Part shown: one piece after another, positions 1-9,680 of the stretch
How positions within the stretch are numbered: position 1 is the stretch's first letter
Layout: each line of letters starts with the position of its first letter
Source of the DNA: Sepioteuthis lessoniana
Taxonomy: Eukaryota; Mollusca; Cephalopoda; Myopsida; Loliginidae
NCBI GenBank assembly: GCA_963585895.1
Contig: CAUZXS010005798.1
Coordinates: 72,501 to 136,500 of the forward strand
Reading direction: 5' to 3'
DNA length: 64,000 bases
Program-made: the position numbers and the translations under genes
The notes under the pieces: generated by a model
The model's input: only the letters and a program-made list of their open reading frames with translations
Database searches by the model: none
What the model was told of the DNA's origin: nothing

Positions 1-620
1 TGGGTTTTTTGGCCCATCAACCATTGGAGATTTTGTAATGCCAAAAGCTCTTTATCCTTATATGTCAAATATATATGATTTGGTTTGGTTGGATTTTATG
101 ACCCATCAACCCTTTAAGTTATTTAATGACAAATCCTCTTTTTACATATATATTAGATATTCATGATTTGGTTTGGTTGGATTTCATGGCCCGTCAACCA
201 TTTTCGGTTATTTAATGACAAATTCTCTTTTTACATATATATTTTATAGAAATGATTTTTAAACATAACTCTACAAAGGTATATGGTTCCAAATCTTGAT
301 ATGTATAACGAACAATTCAATTAAACGACAATCATTTGTTTACACTCAGTTAAATGCTCAAACAGTTCTATTTCTAACAATTCAAATAAGAGTAAGTATT
401 TTAATCGCATTTAAGCTTAACTGTCAAACTGTCCTACTTCAATTGCTACAACTCCAGGTCTAAGTGAACTTAGGACAGATGGCATTCCCCAAATCTCCAA
501 CATTTACAGTGTCTCATCATCAGATTATTTAGTGTCATAACCCGTACAATCAGGAGGGGTAGTCTTACCCGTCTTCAGAGATGCATTCAGTGAATAGTAC
601 AGCCCCAGCCGGGTGGGCTG
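1..620 (-). mobile_element. Rep-D retroposon copy, minus strand
   Basis: Read on the minus strand, this has the Rep-D order: a head (the plus-strand text near 595-615 is the complement of the GGCTGGGGCTG motif), a core with the motif GAATTGTTTGAAATAGAACTG, and a repeated tail module containing GGTTATTTAATGCCAAATCC on the plus strand. The left end of the window cuts the tail array. No coding capacity is visible. The first 257 bp recur at 2037-2304 in the same orientation. Confidence 0.7.
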
Positions 621-659
621 AAAGAATTCTGAGTAAGCAAATAAATTATATTGAATAGT

Positions 660-830
660 ATTAAAAATGTCAAATAGCAATACTTGAAAATATTTAACTG
701 TGTGAAAACAAATTAGCTCTGGCTCGTTTAAAAATTGTTACCTAAAATCTATTTGATTACAAATTTAATTCATGTGTATAAAAAAGGATTTGGCATTGAA
801 TAACATTCAAGGGTTGATACACCGTAAAAC
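660..830 (+). mobile_element. Rep-D 3' part
   Basis: Core and tail without the head: a stretch resembling ACTTGAAACCATTTAACTGT, then a segment ending in GGATTTGGCATTGAATAACA and a hairpin tail. This is the same tail as other Rep-D copies, here diverged. Confidence 0.55.
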
Positions 831-934
831 ACAAACATCCAACGAATCAACATTTAACCGTATGTAATCAAATAAGCCCTTGCTTGTTTTAGAATAATAA
901 GCTTGATTAGCGACTGTGCTTCACGCAAAGGCTT

Positions 935-1300
935 TTCAGAAGACTGTCTCGCATCCGTGCCAGACAGTCAATGTTCAATGGCAGACTTGAGGCCAAAAAG
1001 GCCCCGGCTTCGGCTGGGGTATCTTCAGGTGGTCGAGCTGCATCACTGGCACCTTGCTATCCAGTTTAAGCTATAATCAGGTATACGTGCCTGGACCCAA
1101 ATTTGGGTCCATGTTCAGCTAGGCTCATCAGGCCCACATTGCCCTAAGTGGGCCGATGACCAGCATAGTCCAGCAGGGCTTGAGCCTCGGCTCGTGCTCG
1201 ACCTTCCCCTCCTCTAAATCCCCACAATAATCGACCTTAGGGTTATTGATCTTGTGTCAAGTCCTGTGTGATGGGAGACAGAGACAAATATCAACTTGCT
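935..1300. other. GC-rich repeat F with a cluster of potential stem-loops
   Basis: An unusually GC-rich island in AT-rich DNA. Exact inverted repeats follow one another: 942-949 with 962-969 (8 bp), 991-994 with 1000-1003, 1002-1008 with 1013-1019 around a TTCG loop (one G-U), 1092-1111 (perfect 20-bp palindrome) and 1131-1137 with 1148-1154. The second and third overlap and would compete. The part from about 1155 to 1290 recurs at 8165-8307, so at least that part is a dispersed repeat. It could be the body of a SINE or a structured RNA; no open frame explains it. Confidence 0.5.
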
Positions 1301-1337
1301 TTAAAATAATGTTACCAACAAACCATTCGCTTAAAAA

Positions 1338-1380
1338 TCACACACACACACTCACACACACACATATATATATATATATA
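1338..1380. repeat. (CA)n/(TA)n compound microsatellite
   Basis: CA repeats pass directly into TA repeats, followed by a diverged Rep-D tail at about 1382-1430. Confidence 0.9.
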
Positions 1381-1539
1381 ATCAGGATTTGACATTAAAT
1401 AATCAAGAAGGACTGATATCCCAAAAAACATAACCAAATGGTATGTCGACTCGTATATGATAATATCATGCGAAGGGTTTTAGGAAACGCATTCATTTAT
1501 TCATTTTTCTTAGGCACGAAAGTGTATGGTTACAAGTAT

Positions 1540-1765
1540 TCTTATCTACTACCAATAATTATATAGTTTGGTGTTTTCTTTTTTGGATAGTTTATCAACA
1601 ATTGTAGAGTTTCCTTAATGCAAAATCCATCCTTGTAGAGGAACACCTTTGATAACAATTAACACATAACTGTGGGATGGGGTGGATAAAGGAGTCTTTC
1701 TACCTTTCTGAAGGGTATTAGCCCGAAATTGAATGCAATAACGAGAGTAGAATTCGAAATTCCTT
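1540..1765 (-). mobile_element. SINE-C copy
   Basis: On the minus strand the order is tRNA-like head remnant, a central domain (plus-strand GAAGGGTATTAGCCCGAAA), the GATAACAATTAACACATAAC region and a tail. It closely matches 2307-2449, which suggests a local duplication. Confidence 0.65.
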
Positions 1766-1774
1766 ACATTGTTG

Positions 1775-2304
1775 GTTATTTAATGCCAAATCTTCTTTAA
1801 ACTGATGTATTGAATATATATAATTTGGTTGACTTTTATGGCATATCATTTTGAAGTTGTCAGTCGGAACGTTTTCAGCATTTTTGGTTATTTAGTGCCA
1901 AATATTCTTTAAACATATATATTAGATATATAGGATTTGGATTGGTTGACTTTTATGGCCCATAAACAATTGTTGGTTATTTAATGTCAAATCCTCTTTA
2001 TTCATATATATAAAATATATGGTATTTGGTTTAGTTGGGTGTTATGGCTCATTAACCATTGGAGGTTTTGTAATGCCAAAAGCTCTTTATCCTTATTTAT
2101 CAAATATATATGATTTGGTTTGGTTGGATTTTATGTCCTATCAACTATTTTAGGTTATTTAATGACAAATCATCTTTTTATATTTATATTATATATATAT
2201 ATGATTTGGTTTGGTTGGATTTTATGGCCCGTCAGCCATTTTCGGTTATTTAATGACAAATCCTCTTTTTACATATATATTTCATAGAAATGATTTGTAA
2301 ACAT
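1775..2304 (-). repeat. Tandem Rep-D tail modules
   Basis: Five or so modules of about 90-95 bp, each with a GGTTATTTAATGCCAAATCC-like core and a TTTGGTTTGGTTGGATTTTA-like joint. Modules from 2037 to 2304 are close copies of 1-257. One module contains a foreign stretch (TTGAAGTTGTCAGTCGGAAC, about 1852) that also appears near 3636. Confidence 0.65.
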
Positions 2305-2306
2305 AA

Positions 2307-2850
2307 GTTTTAATGCAAAATCCATCCTTGTAGAGGAACACCTCTGATAACAATTAACACATAACTGTGGGATGGGGTGGATGAAGGAGTGTTTATACCT
2401 TTCCGAAGTGTATTAGCCCGAAAGTGAACGCAATAACGTGAGCAGAATTTGTTGGGTATCACCCACCTTTTTCAACACAATGAACTAGTCCATCTGCCAT
2501 ATATAGCAGTAGCTACTAATACCAGGGCAGACTAGAAGGTGAAGAGCAGCTTCTTATAGGAATAGTATTAGAGCGTTGGAGACTGGAGATCGCACTAGAC
2601 CACCTTACTTGCTACCGTAATAACGGAAGCCAATACTATCGTTGGACTATATCTTTATTCTGTATTCACTAATCCTATGTTCTTGTCTACTAATAGTCTC
2701 TCTATTGTATATACTTTTTCCGGAGAATATATCTCTATTTCCTCTCATATTGTGGTTTGTCCTTTATTTAATATTACAAGCGTTCACTAACCAGAACACA
2801 ACAGAATTCGAACCTCCTTACATCGAAGACGCATTGCTTTGATCACGGAA
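2307..2850 (-). mobile_element. SINE-C copy interrupted by a solo LTR
   Basis: The SINE-C text runs 2307-2449 and resumes at 2804 with GAATTCGAACC (complement of the B box) and the head, ending near 2850. The interruption is exactly the solo LTR, with the SINE sequence GAATT on both sides. Confidence 0.75.
2450..2803. mobile_element. Solo LTR, Ty1/copia-type
   Basis: A 354-bp insertion starting TGTTGGGTATCACCC and ending CCAGAACACAACA. TG...CA termini, the short terminal inverted repeat TGTTG/CAACA and a 5-bp target duplication (GAATT at 2445-2449 and 2804-2808) are all visible. A TATA-like CATATATAG lies near 2497. No internal retrotransposon genes are present, so this is what LTR-LTR recombination leaves. 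TGTTGG/CAACA ends are typical of Ty1/copia elements, but without the pol gene the superfamily is inferred. A hydrophobic open frame at 2642-2842 crosses the LTR end and is not a gene. Confidence 0.85.
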
Positions 2851-3009
2851 AAAAATCATCTGAGGCAGAGTATTTACAATTAACGAAGTTAAAAAATGCT
2901 CCCTTTACATTTTTCTTTTCGGAGATAATCCCAATTTTCTTTAAACCTGGAACCGAAAATTTTCATTCCCGTTGGATCGTCGTTGTTGAACAGAAAGACA
3001 ACTATATTA

Positions 3010-3155
3010 TTAGAAATCTGGTCACCTTGAGTGGTGCAATGCTGAACAAGCTAATCTTGCAAACCTTCAGGAGTGAGTTTGATTCTTATTTGGTGCCTTA
3101 TTCGTTCGATCTTGTGCCTTATCAAAGCAAAAAGGTTCGTAAATTACAACATTAT
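3010..3155 (+). mobile_element. Diverged SINE-E copy
   Basis: Resembles one unit of the 61.3-kb array: a GTGAG-TTTGATT-CTTAT T-arm relic near 3073, then a GATCTTGTGCCTTATC stretch and AAGCAAAAAGGTTCGTAAATT, matching the SINE-E tail. Confidence 0.55.
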
Positions 3156-3212
3156 TAAAAATCTGGAGTTATCCACGAATAAAAGTTTAAAACAAAACAA
3201 AGAAAAGGTCTT

Positions 3213-3280
3213 GTGGTATAGTCAGGTATGACTGGGTTGCTCTAGGTTAATTATAATAATGGTTCGATCCCGAACGAAGC
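3213..3280 (+). mobile_element. tRNA-like SINE head or tRNA relic
   Basis: An A-box-like TGGTATAGTCAGG is followed by an excellent B box GGTTCGATCCC near 3260. I could not fold a full cloverleaf, so a pol III promoter relic from a SINE is more likely than a working tRNA gene. Confidence 0.4.
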
Positions 3281-3366
3281 TGAAAACACCGAACAAATAA
3301 TCATCCAATGAAAACTTTGTTAGTGCCACAGACATTTTTTGTGCTGTTTAGGCCTTTATTCGAAGT

Positions 3367-3368
<2 letters not shown>

Positions 3369-3418
<50 letters not shown>
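3369..3418. repeat. (TA)n microsatellite
   Basis: Nearly pure TA run with one TGTA interruption. Confidence 0.95.
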
Positions 3419-3904
3419 TTAAGAGAGTATATGTAGGCCGCAAGTTATTATTCAACTAAGTTTTGTTAAGACGATGGAACACTCTTTAATATTTTTAATT
3501 TTATTTTTTCAAGACTTCTTGCTATTTTACTAGTGTCGGGATCTTCGACCACATTTTTAGTTATCGTAAGCCTCATGGAGTTTTCAGTTGACAGTTGCGT
3601 TTTTACTGTTAAATAATTTGTAGCGTTTTGTTTTGAAGTTGTCAATCGGAACGTTTTCAGCGTTTTGTTTTAAAACGTTCGGTTGGAAAAAAGTTTACTA
3701 ATTGAGTTAGTGATTTTTAGTTATAAAAAAGATATTTGATATGATGGTGCCTATATGAAATGCTATTTTATTTATGTTTGTTTATTTTTGTTTATTTATT
3801 TTATGCATAACGCTTCTATATATGAATATATATACATCTTTACCAATATCGCATCTTCTGAAATCATTGACAACATTTGACCATATAGTTATCTGATATT
3901 TCTA

Positions 3905-4140
3905 ATAAAAATTAAAAGTGGAATTCTGTAGCGGTTTTACAACTATTGGATGGTTGCACCTCATGGACTTTAACAAAACGCCTAGTTTTGAATGAGTCCT
4001 GGAAGCAGCACCCCACAAAACAGCACCTGTACGGTCACTAACCGCCCATCTCATAAACCATATAATTAAACGAACTGCTGGTGAAGTAAGGACAAACTTA
4101 TAAGTGACATTTTCCAATGGACTCCTATACATGATCACAC
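3905..4140 (+). pseudogene. RTE-like LINE C-terminal relic, divergent
   Basis: Scattered matches on the plus strand to the C-terminal region of the RTE-like family: a GCTCxxWTLTKRL-like stretch, then ESWKQHPTKQ, LYGH and a later YK-H-FPMDSYT stretch corresponding to DVLLWTPT. Several stops and gaps interrupt it. It is older or from another subfamily than the copy that follows at 4293. Confidence 0.55.
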
Positions 4141-4292
4141 TAGTATTGACTGAACATCAAGGAGTTAAATTCTTCAGCTCTGTGTGAGCACTGGGAACCG
4201 TCCAGCTATCTTACCAAGAACGATAGCTTATGCAGTCATATGGTGAGAGAAAGTCAAGGGAGTGAAGACAGTACACCTTGATTAAATATATA

Positions 4293-4826
4293 TCGACACG
4301 CGGCTAACGAAGGCATGGACAGCTATCGATAGACAATCGATCATATGGAGATCTGACCTGACCGATAAAATGAAACGCAAATTCTTCCAGGCAGCGGTCG
4401 TATCGATACTGCTGTATGGATGCACGACGCGGACACTAACTAAACGGCTGGAGAAGAAGCTAGACGGCAATTACACAAGAATGTTACTAGCAATATTGAA
4501 CAAGTCTGGCGGCAACACCCAACAAGGCACCAACTTTCCGGCCACCAGCCTCCCATCACAAAAACTATCCAAGCTAGACGAACCAATCACGCAGGACACT
4601 GTTGGAAAAGCAGGGACGAGCTCATAAGCGATGTACTCCTATGGACCCCCATATATGGCCGAGCAAAAGCAGGACGACAAGCTCGAACATACATACAGCA
4701 GCTATGTGAGGATACGGGATGTAACCCTGAAGACCTGCCAGAGGTGATGAACGATAGGGAGAAGTGGCGAGAGAGGGTCAGAGATATCCGTGCTCGTGGC
4801 ACGACATGATGATGATGATGATGATG

Positions 4827-4829
<3 letters not shown>
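4293..4829 (+). pseudogene. 5'-truncated RTE-like LINE copy, frameshifted
   Basis: Covers the region after the reverse transcriptase catalytic core to the 3' end. It begins at CGACACGCGGCTAACGAAGG, reads SFFQAAVVSILLYGCTT-like and RLEKKLDGNYTRM-like residues, and ends in (TGA)n after the CGACATGA stop region. Small deletions near 4500-4560 shift the frame, so the 85-residue open frame from 4370 ends in a wrong frame at 4627. The 5' truncation point is within a few bases of that of the copy at 40738. A (TA)n tract follows the 3' end. Confidence 0.85.

Positions 4830-4871
<42 letters not shown>
4829..4871. repeat. (TA)n microsatellite
   Basis: TA run directly after the LINE (TGA)n tail. Confidence 0.9.
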
Positions 4872-4874
<3 letters not shown>

Positions 4875-4879
4875 CTGAG

Positions 4880-5690
4880 AAGTACTGGAAACTAATAATC
4901 CGTACATATAAAACAAATGCTATTTGTGTCATAGTGAAGAAGTAGCGAAGTAACAATTCCCAATAATTTTGTAGCGCCAAAACGTAGAATACTCATTTTG
5001 TTGTCACTTTTAGTATCGAGTTTGATTAATTCTATCCATAACGTCTAAGTTTCCCAAATAAATATTGCGAAGAAAGAAATGGAAGAGCTGGTAATGGTGT
5101 GGTATGGCGTGGAAGTTGATTGAGAAAAAAAGAAAAAAAATGAGTTTTTGTGGCGCGAAGAAAAGAACCTCAGAGAATAAATAAGGTGAATCGATATTGA
5201 TGTGACATACTTCAACAGAGAAATAGCCAGCATCTTGAAGATTGCATCTTTTTTCCACAAGTTTCCAGGATGTTGCAAGTGTTTCAAATGGTATCTAATA
5301 TCTCTACCACCCCCTCCTCACAGAAAGCCCACGAGAATCTTAAAGAAATCGTAGACGAAGTCAGAACGAAAAGGAATGTATAGAGTTGGGGGGTATGCTA
5401 TAAAGACGTCAATTTTATACAGAAATTACAAGCGCAATTTATATCCCCGCTTATTGTGAGATACTTACAGAGATGTCCGTATCGAAATGGAAGCACCAAT
5501 TTATTGAAGTGTATAAATATATACAAGCATGTGTAAACGTGTGTATTTTTCAGGCTTGTATATAATATTGCATGAAATCTTAAATCACATATACTATTAA
5601 TCATCAGCATCATCATCATTATCATCATCATCAAAGCGAGTAGACAGTACAGATCGCTTTGTCTCTCTCTCTCTCTCTATCGACCATCGC
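4880..5690. other. No recognised gene
   Basis: AT-rich sequence without a convincing gene. It contains ATCATC repeats at about 5598-5635 and a short (CT)n at 5661-5679. Short minus-strand frames here have no recognisable motif. Confidence 0.5.
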
Positions 5691-6079
5691 TTTTGTCAAG
5701 TTTTCTTACAGAGCTGATCAATGTAAGTGTTTGCTGGTCGGCCAATATGGAATTGTTCTTATTTCGTCAGCAATGCCCAGAATATCTTAGTCTTACTTCG
5801 ATGATTTGTGCGATGAGTAGCAAGTGGCCGTACAGTTATTGTTTTGTCGGGTGTTAGTTAAAGGATTAATCCAAAACAGCACACAGCAGGCTCGCGTAGT
5901 TACCATCAAGCTTTTTCTCCTGGTGTTTGGTTAAAGTCAGAAGCTGTTATAATTTCCTACCTTAGATTAGGACGCAGTATCTGCTTAACACACAGAACTT
6001 TTTGACTGGAATTTCCTGTTACCATTTATAAATGATTAATCAAAATTAACGGCATGTCAATCCAATTAGGGTTATTCTA
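5691..6079 (-). repeat. Left arm of 389-bp inverted repeat (LINE relic)
   Basis: Reverse complement of 6981-7369, with the same length and only about two differences by eye (for example GACGCAG versus GACGTAG). Its minus-strand reading is the same decayed RTE C-terminal relic as the right arm. The inner ends carry the hairpin tail motif (GTCAATCCAATTAGGGTTAT). Confidence 0.9.
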
Positions 6080-6140
6080 TTCCAACAGATTAAGGAATTG
6101 TGTTCATTGTATGATCATATTGACATCTGCAATGTTCTTC

Positions 6141-6412
6141 CATGGTGAAATGGTTATCGTTGTAGGAAATGGACACGGTGACACGAGTTCAAATCCTGGA
6201 CGAGGCTGATTACATTTCACATAGCACTAGTACACTTAGGAAAGATATGAATCCAATTATTCTCCCTCCAGCAATGGCTAAATAGGACAGACTGGGTTCT
6301 TCAGCCTTGGTCAGCAACTAGGCTAGGAGAAGGAAAACTCTAAATTCAAACCTGTGAAACTCCGCTTAAAAATTGACCTTGTGCCATATCCTGCCCGAGT
6401 GGAGGGGTTAGC
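6141..6412 (+). mobile_element. SINE-A copy
   Basis: tRNA-like head with A box TGGTGAAATGGTTATCG and B box GAGTTCAAATCCTGG, then the central domain (ATGAATCCAATTATTCTCCC), then GACCTTGTGCCATATCCTGC and GGAGGGGTTAG. It lies in the spacer of the 389-bp inverted repeat. Confidence 0.85.
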
Positions 6413-6514
6413 AAATAGGATAATGTTGTTCTTTAACATACATTTTTGAACGTGGACCAATGGAATACAAATAATTTTTAACGTATTTACTTGACCCATA
6501 CTATATTCTAACAG

Positions 6515-6980
6515 CAACTACCACTCCGGGTCAGAGTGGACCTTTAGGTTATGGCAATAAAGTGGTACGTCCAAATTTCCAATGCTCTAAGCCCAATCTG
6601 CTGAGACTCTACAATACACTGACTGCATCTTTGTAAAGACTCCTCCAACGAATGTCCTGGATATGAAATTAAATTATCTGATGGCGGGACTTCAGCCCTA
6701 GTGTTTTGGGGATGCAGAGTACCCATTCATTGACATTACTCCCAAGTCCACCCTGGCTCAAGTAGAACTGTTTAATATATAAGCTGAGAGTAAACAATTT
6801 ACTAATGCTAAAATGATTTGTAGAAATTCTCGCGTATTTAATTGAATTGTTTGTGATACTTGGAACCATTTAACTGTGTGCAGGGAAAAAAGAGCTCAAG
6901 CTCGTTTAAAAATGCTATCAACAAAACGTTTACATATTTATATATATATATATATATATGTATAAAAAAAGATTCGACAT
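6515..6980. mobile_element. Rep-D pieces in opposed orientation
   Basis: A minus-strand Rep-D piece (about 6515-6587, TACCACTCCGGGTCAGAGTG) abuts a plus-strand copy (about 6588-6980) with head motif TACAATACACTGACTGCATC and core TAGAACTGTTTAAT. A (TA)n run at 6938-6960 and a diverged tail end at the right arm of the inverted repeat. Confidence 0.6.
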
Positions 6981-7369
6981 TAGAATAACCCTAATTGGAT
7001 TGACATGCCGTTAATTTTGATTAATCATTTATAAATGGTAACAGGAAATTCCAGTCAAAAAGTTCTGTGTGTTAAGCAGATACTACGTCCTAATCTAAGG
7101 TAGGAAATTATAACAGCTTCTGACTTTAACCAAACACCAGGAGAAAAAGCTTGATGGTAACTACGCGAGCCTGCTGTGTGCTGTTTTGGATTAATCCTTT
7201 AACTAACACCCGACAAAACAATAACTGTACGGCCACTTGTTACTCATCGCACAAATCATCGAAGTAAGACTAAGATATTCTGGGCATTGCTGACGAAATA
7301 AGAACAATTCCATATTGGCCGACCAGCAAACACTTACATTGATCAGCTCTGTAAGAAAACTTGACAAAA
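6981..7369 (+). repeat. Right arm of 389-bp inverted repeat (LINE relic)
   Basis: On the plus strand, translated pieces match the RTE C-terminal region: EKKLDGNYA near 7145, HPTKQ and LYGHLL near 7205-7240, then IIEVRLRYSGHC and ILADQQT-like residues, broken by stops. It is nearly identical to the reverse complement of 5691-6079, far less diverged from its partner than from any other LINE copy here. Confidence 0.9.
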
Positions 7370-7662
7370 ACTTGACATTAAATAACCAACGATGGTTGAT
7401 ATGCCATAAAAGCCAACTAAACCAAATCATATGTATTTAATATATATGTATAAAGAGGATTTGGCATTAAATAACCTCCAATGGTTGGTGTGCTATAAAA
7501 GCCAACTAAACCAAATCATATATATTTGATATATATGTAAAAAAAGGATTTGGCATTAAATAACCTCCAATGGTTGATATGCCATAAAAGCCAAGTAAAC
7601 CAAATCATATATATTTGATATATATGTAAAAAAAGGATTTGGCATTAAATAACCGACATAGC
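7368..7662 (+). repeat. Rep-D tail modules in tandem, 89-bp period
   Basis: GGATTTGGCATTAAATAACC starts at 7457, 7546 and 7635, exactly 89 bp apart, with a related unit before. Each unit has the hairpin tail (ATGGTTGATATGCCATAAAA) and a TA-rich joint. Confidence 0.85.
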
Positions 7663-7858
7663 AAAGGTAAGAAGTCTCGTACTGTTCGGATAACACCAAT
7701 ATTGAACTGCCCCTCTGACATCGAAATCTCTCTGTACTAATAACGGTGAGAAGAGTCCATTATGGTGAGATGGGTAAGGCTTCCACAACAGTATTATAAA
7801 ATGTCCAGCTGTTTCATTATATAAACAGGAGGCAGGTATTCTTTAACAAAAGTGCCGC
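7663..7858. other. No recognised feature
   Basis: Moderate GC, no match to the families in the window and no convincing open frame. Confidence 0.4.
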
Positions 7859-7984
7859 GTAAGTTGCATGGGTGGTATGCTAGAAAGCCGGCGTGTCCAC
7901 GTGCAACGCAAGGCGGGACGTGTAAGTTGCATGGGTGGTATGCTAGAAAGCCGGCGTGTCCACGTGCAACGCAAGGCGGGACGT
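7859..7984. repeat. Two identical 63-bp tandem units
   Basis: 7859-7921 and 7922-7984 are identical. Each starts GTAAGTTGCATGGGTGG and is GC-rich. The period is a multiple of three, so frames stay open on both strands, which explains the repeat-containing 68-77 residue frames. Confidence 0.9.
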
Positions 7985-8091
7985 AGGACCACGAAGAAAA
8001 AAATATATAAACCAGGAAAGATTTCAACCTTGCAGAACGATGTAGAAAGGCAGAGAGCTTTCAAAGAAAAATAGCTGCATCACCTCTCCAT

Positions 8092-8115
8092 GTGTGTGTG
8101 TGTGTGTGTGTGTGC
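8092..8115. repeat. (GT)n microsatellite
   Basis: GT run of about 24 bp. Confidence 0.9.
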
Positions 8116-8157
8116 ATTTCTTGATTCTCCGGTTAGCTCTTAACTTTACGCTTAGGT

Positions 8158-8395
8158 ATTTCGTGACCCGATGACCAGCATAGTCAAGCAGGGCTTGGGC
8201 CTCGGCTCGTGTCCGAATTTCCGCTCCCCTAAATCCCCACTATAATCGACCTTCGGGTCATTGACTTTGTGTCAAGTCCTGTCTGATGTGAGGCAGAGAC
8301 AAATAAAGCCCCATTCATATATGACCTTGTGCCACATCTAAGCAAAAAGCTTAGTAAATTGCCACTCAACCTGTATGTACATTTCGGGTAATAAA
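8158..8395 (+). mobile_element. Repeat F body with SINE-E-type tail
   Basis: 8165-8307 matches about 1155-1290 (GATGACCAGCATAGTC, CCTCGGCTCGTG, GTGTCAAGTCCTG). Here it is followed by GACCTTGTGCCACATCTAAG and a CTAAGC-AAAA-GCTTAG hairpin, the tail of the 125-bp array units. This links repeat F to the SINE-E family. Confidence 0.6.
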
Positions 8396-8576
8396 GAAAG
8401 AAAAGAAGCATGTTATATTTTCATGCATTATCATTGTTGTTCATCATCCTTGTGTGCAACACATTGCAGTCACTCTCGGGTCACAAGTTGTCAATCATAT
8501 TGATCAATAAATAGGTAACCTGACATAGTTATTAGCTGAATTTAGTTGTGAGCATTTTACAGTTTCTGATAGTAAG

Positions 8577-9310
8577 TTTTCAGCAATGCTGGAGTTTTGT
8601 GAAATGTGGATCACCCCTTTATTGCAACCTCCTCCAGTTCCACTCTGGCCCGGAATGTTAGCATCTTATAGGGTCCTATCTATTGGTCAAATAGAACTAA
8701 ATTTATTCTCATGCTCAACAGAATAGCTTGAAATAGAACTGTTTTGACATTTAAACTGCGTACTTATACTTAACTGAATTAATTAGAATAGGAATGTTTC
8801 CGTATCTTAAACTGAATTGTTTGAAATAGAACTGTTTTTGAAAGCTAAACTGAATTGTTTGAAAAAGAACTGTTTTTACATTTAAACTGCGTACTTATAC
8901 TTAACTGAATTAGTTAGAATAGGAATGTTTCCGTATGTTAAACTGAATTGTTTGAAATAGGACTGTTTTTGAAAGCTAAACTGAATTGTTTGAAAAAGAA
9001 CTGTTTTTTACATTTAAACTGCGTACTTAGGCTTAACTGAATTTTATAAAATAGAACTGTTTTTGACATTGAACCTGTGTACTTAGACGAAACTGAATTG
9101 TTTAAAATAGGACTGCTTTTGACATTGAACCTGTGTTCTTATGCTAAGCTGAATTGTTAGAAAGAGAACTGCTTTGGCATTTAACTGTGTGTAAACAAAA
9201 ACTACGCTTATACTAAACTGAATTGTTTAAACTTTTATCAAAATGACTTAAGTCGGCGTTAAATGACATGAAAAGGGTTTATTCACCATGAAAACAACAA
9301 ACAACCAACC
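8577..9310 (+). mobile_element. Rep-D copy with expanded core
   Basis: Begins within the head (CAATGCTGGAGTTTTG, CTCTGGCCCGGAATG), then a long core of about 44-bp units. ACATTTAAACTGCG recurs at 8747, 8878 and 9010, a higher-order period of 131-132 bp. It ends with a diverged hairpin tail and AACAACCAACC. Confidence 0.8.
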
Positions 9311-9356
9311 AAACCATTTAAATCCATGCTACTTATTTGTATTAGATAAGAATACT

Positions 9357-9400
<44 letters not shown>
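9357..9400. repeat. (TA)n microsatellite
   Basis: Pure TA run abutting the 3' tail side of the next SINE-A, as at several other SINE-A copies. Confidence 0.95.
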
Positions 9401-9403
<3 letters not shown>

Positions 9404-9680
9404 AACCCCACGCTCGGGCAGGATATGTCACAGGGGCAATTTATCTTAAGCAGAGTTTAACAGGTGTGAATTTAGAGTTTTCTTCCTAGACTAGTTGCCT
9501 CACCAAGGCTGAAGAACCTAGTCAGCCCTACTATTTGCCCATAGCTGAAAAGAGAATAATTGGATTCATACCTTTCCCCAAGATATTAGTGCTATGGGCA
9601 ATGCAATCAGTCTCGTCCAAGATTTGAACTCGTATCGTCGTGTCCATTTCCTACGACGATAACCATTACACCCCGGGTAC
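9401..9680 (-). mobile_element. SINE-A copy
   Basis: Full-length on the minus strand: tail CCAACCCCACGCTCGGGCAG, central domain GAATAATTGGATTCATACC, B-box complement GATTTGAACTCG near 9622 and head complement CGATAACCATTACACC. Confidence 0.85.

Noticed and set aside
2642-2842. 66-residue hydrophobic frame resembling a small membrane protein
   Set aside because: It begins inside the solo LTR and runs across its right end into the SINE-C target, so it is a chance frame.
5598-5640. Another LINE 3' end from ATCATC repeats
   Set aside because: The coding tail that should adjoin the (ATC)n is absent; it is probably only a microsatellite.
7368-7662. CRISPR-like array of regularly spaced repeats
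   Set aside because: Units are contiguous 89-bp retroposon tail modules without unique spacers, in a eukaryotic context.
7794-8074. Protein with two 21-residue repeats
   Set aside because: Explained by a perfect 63-bp DNA duplication that is open on both strands; no gene context.
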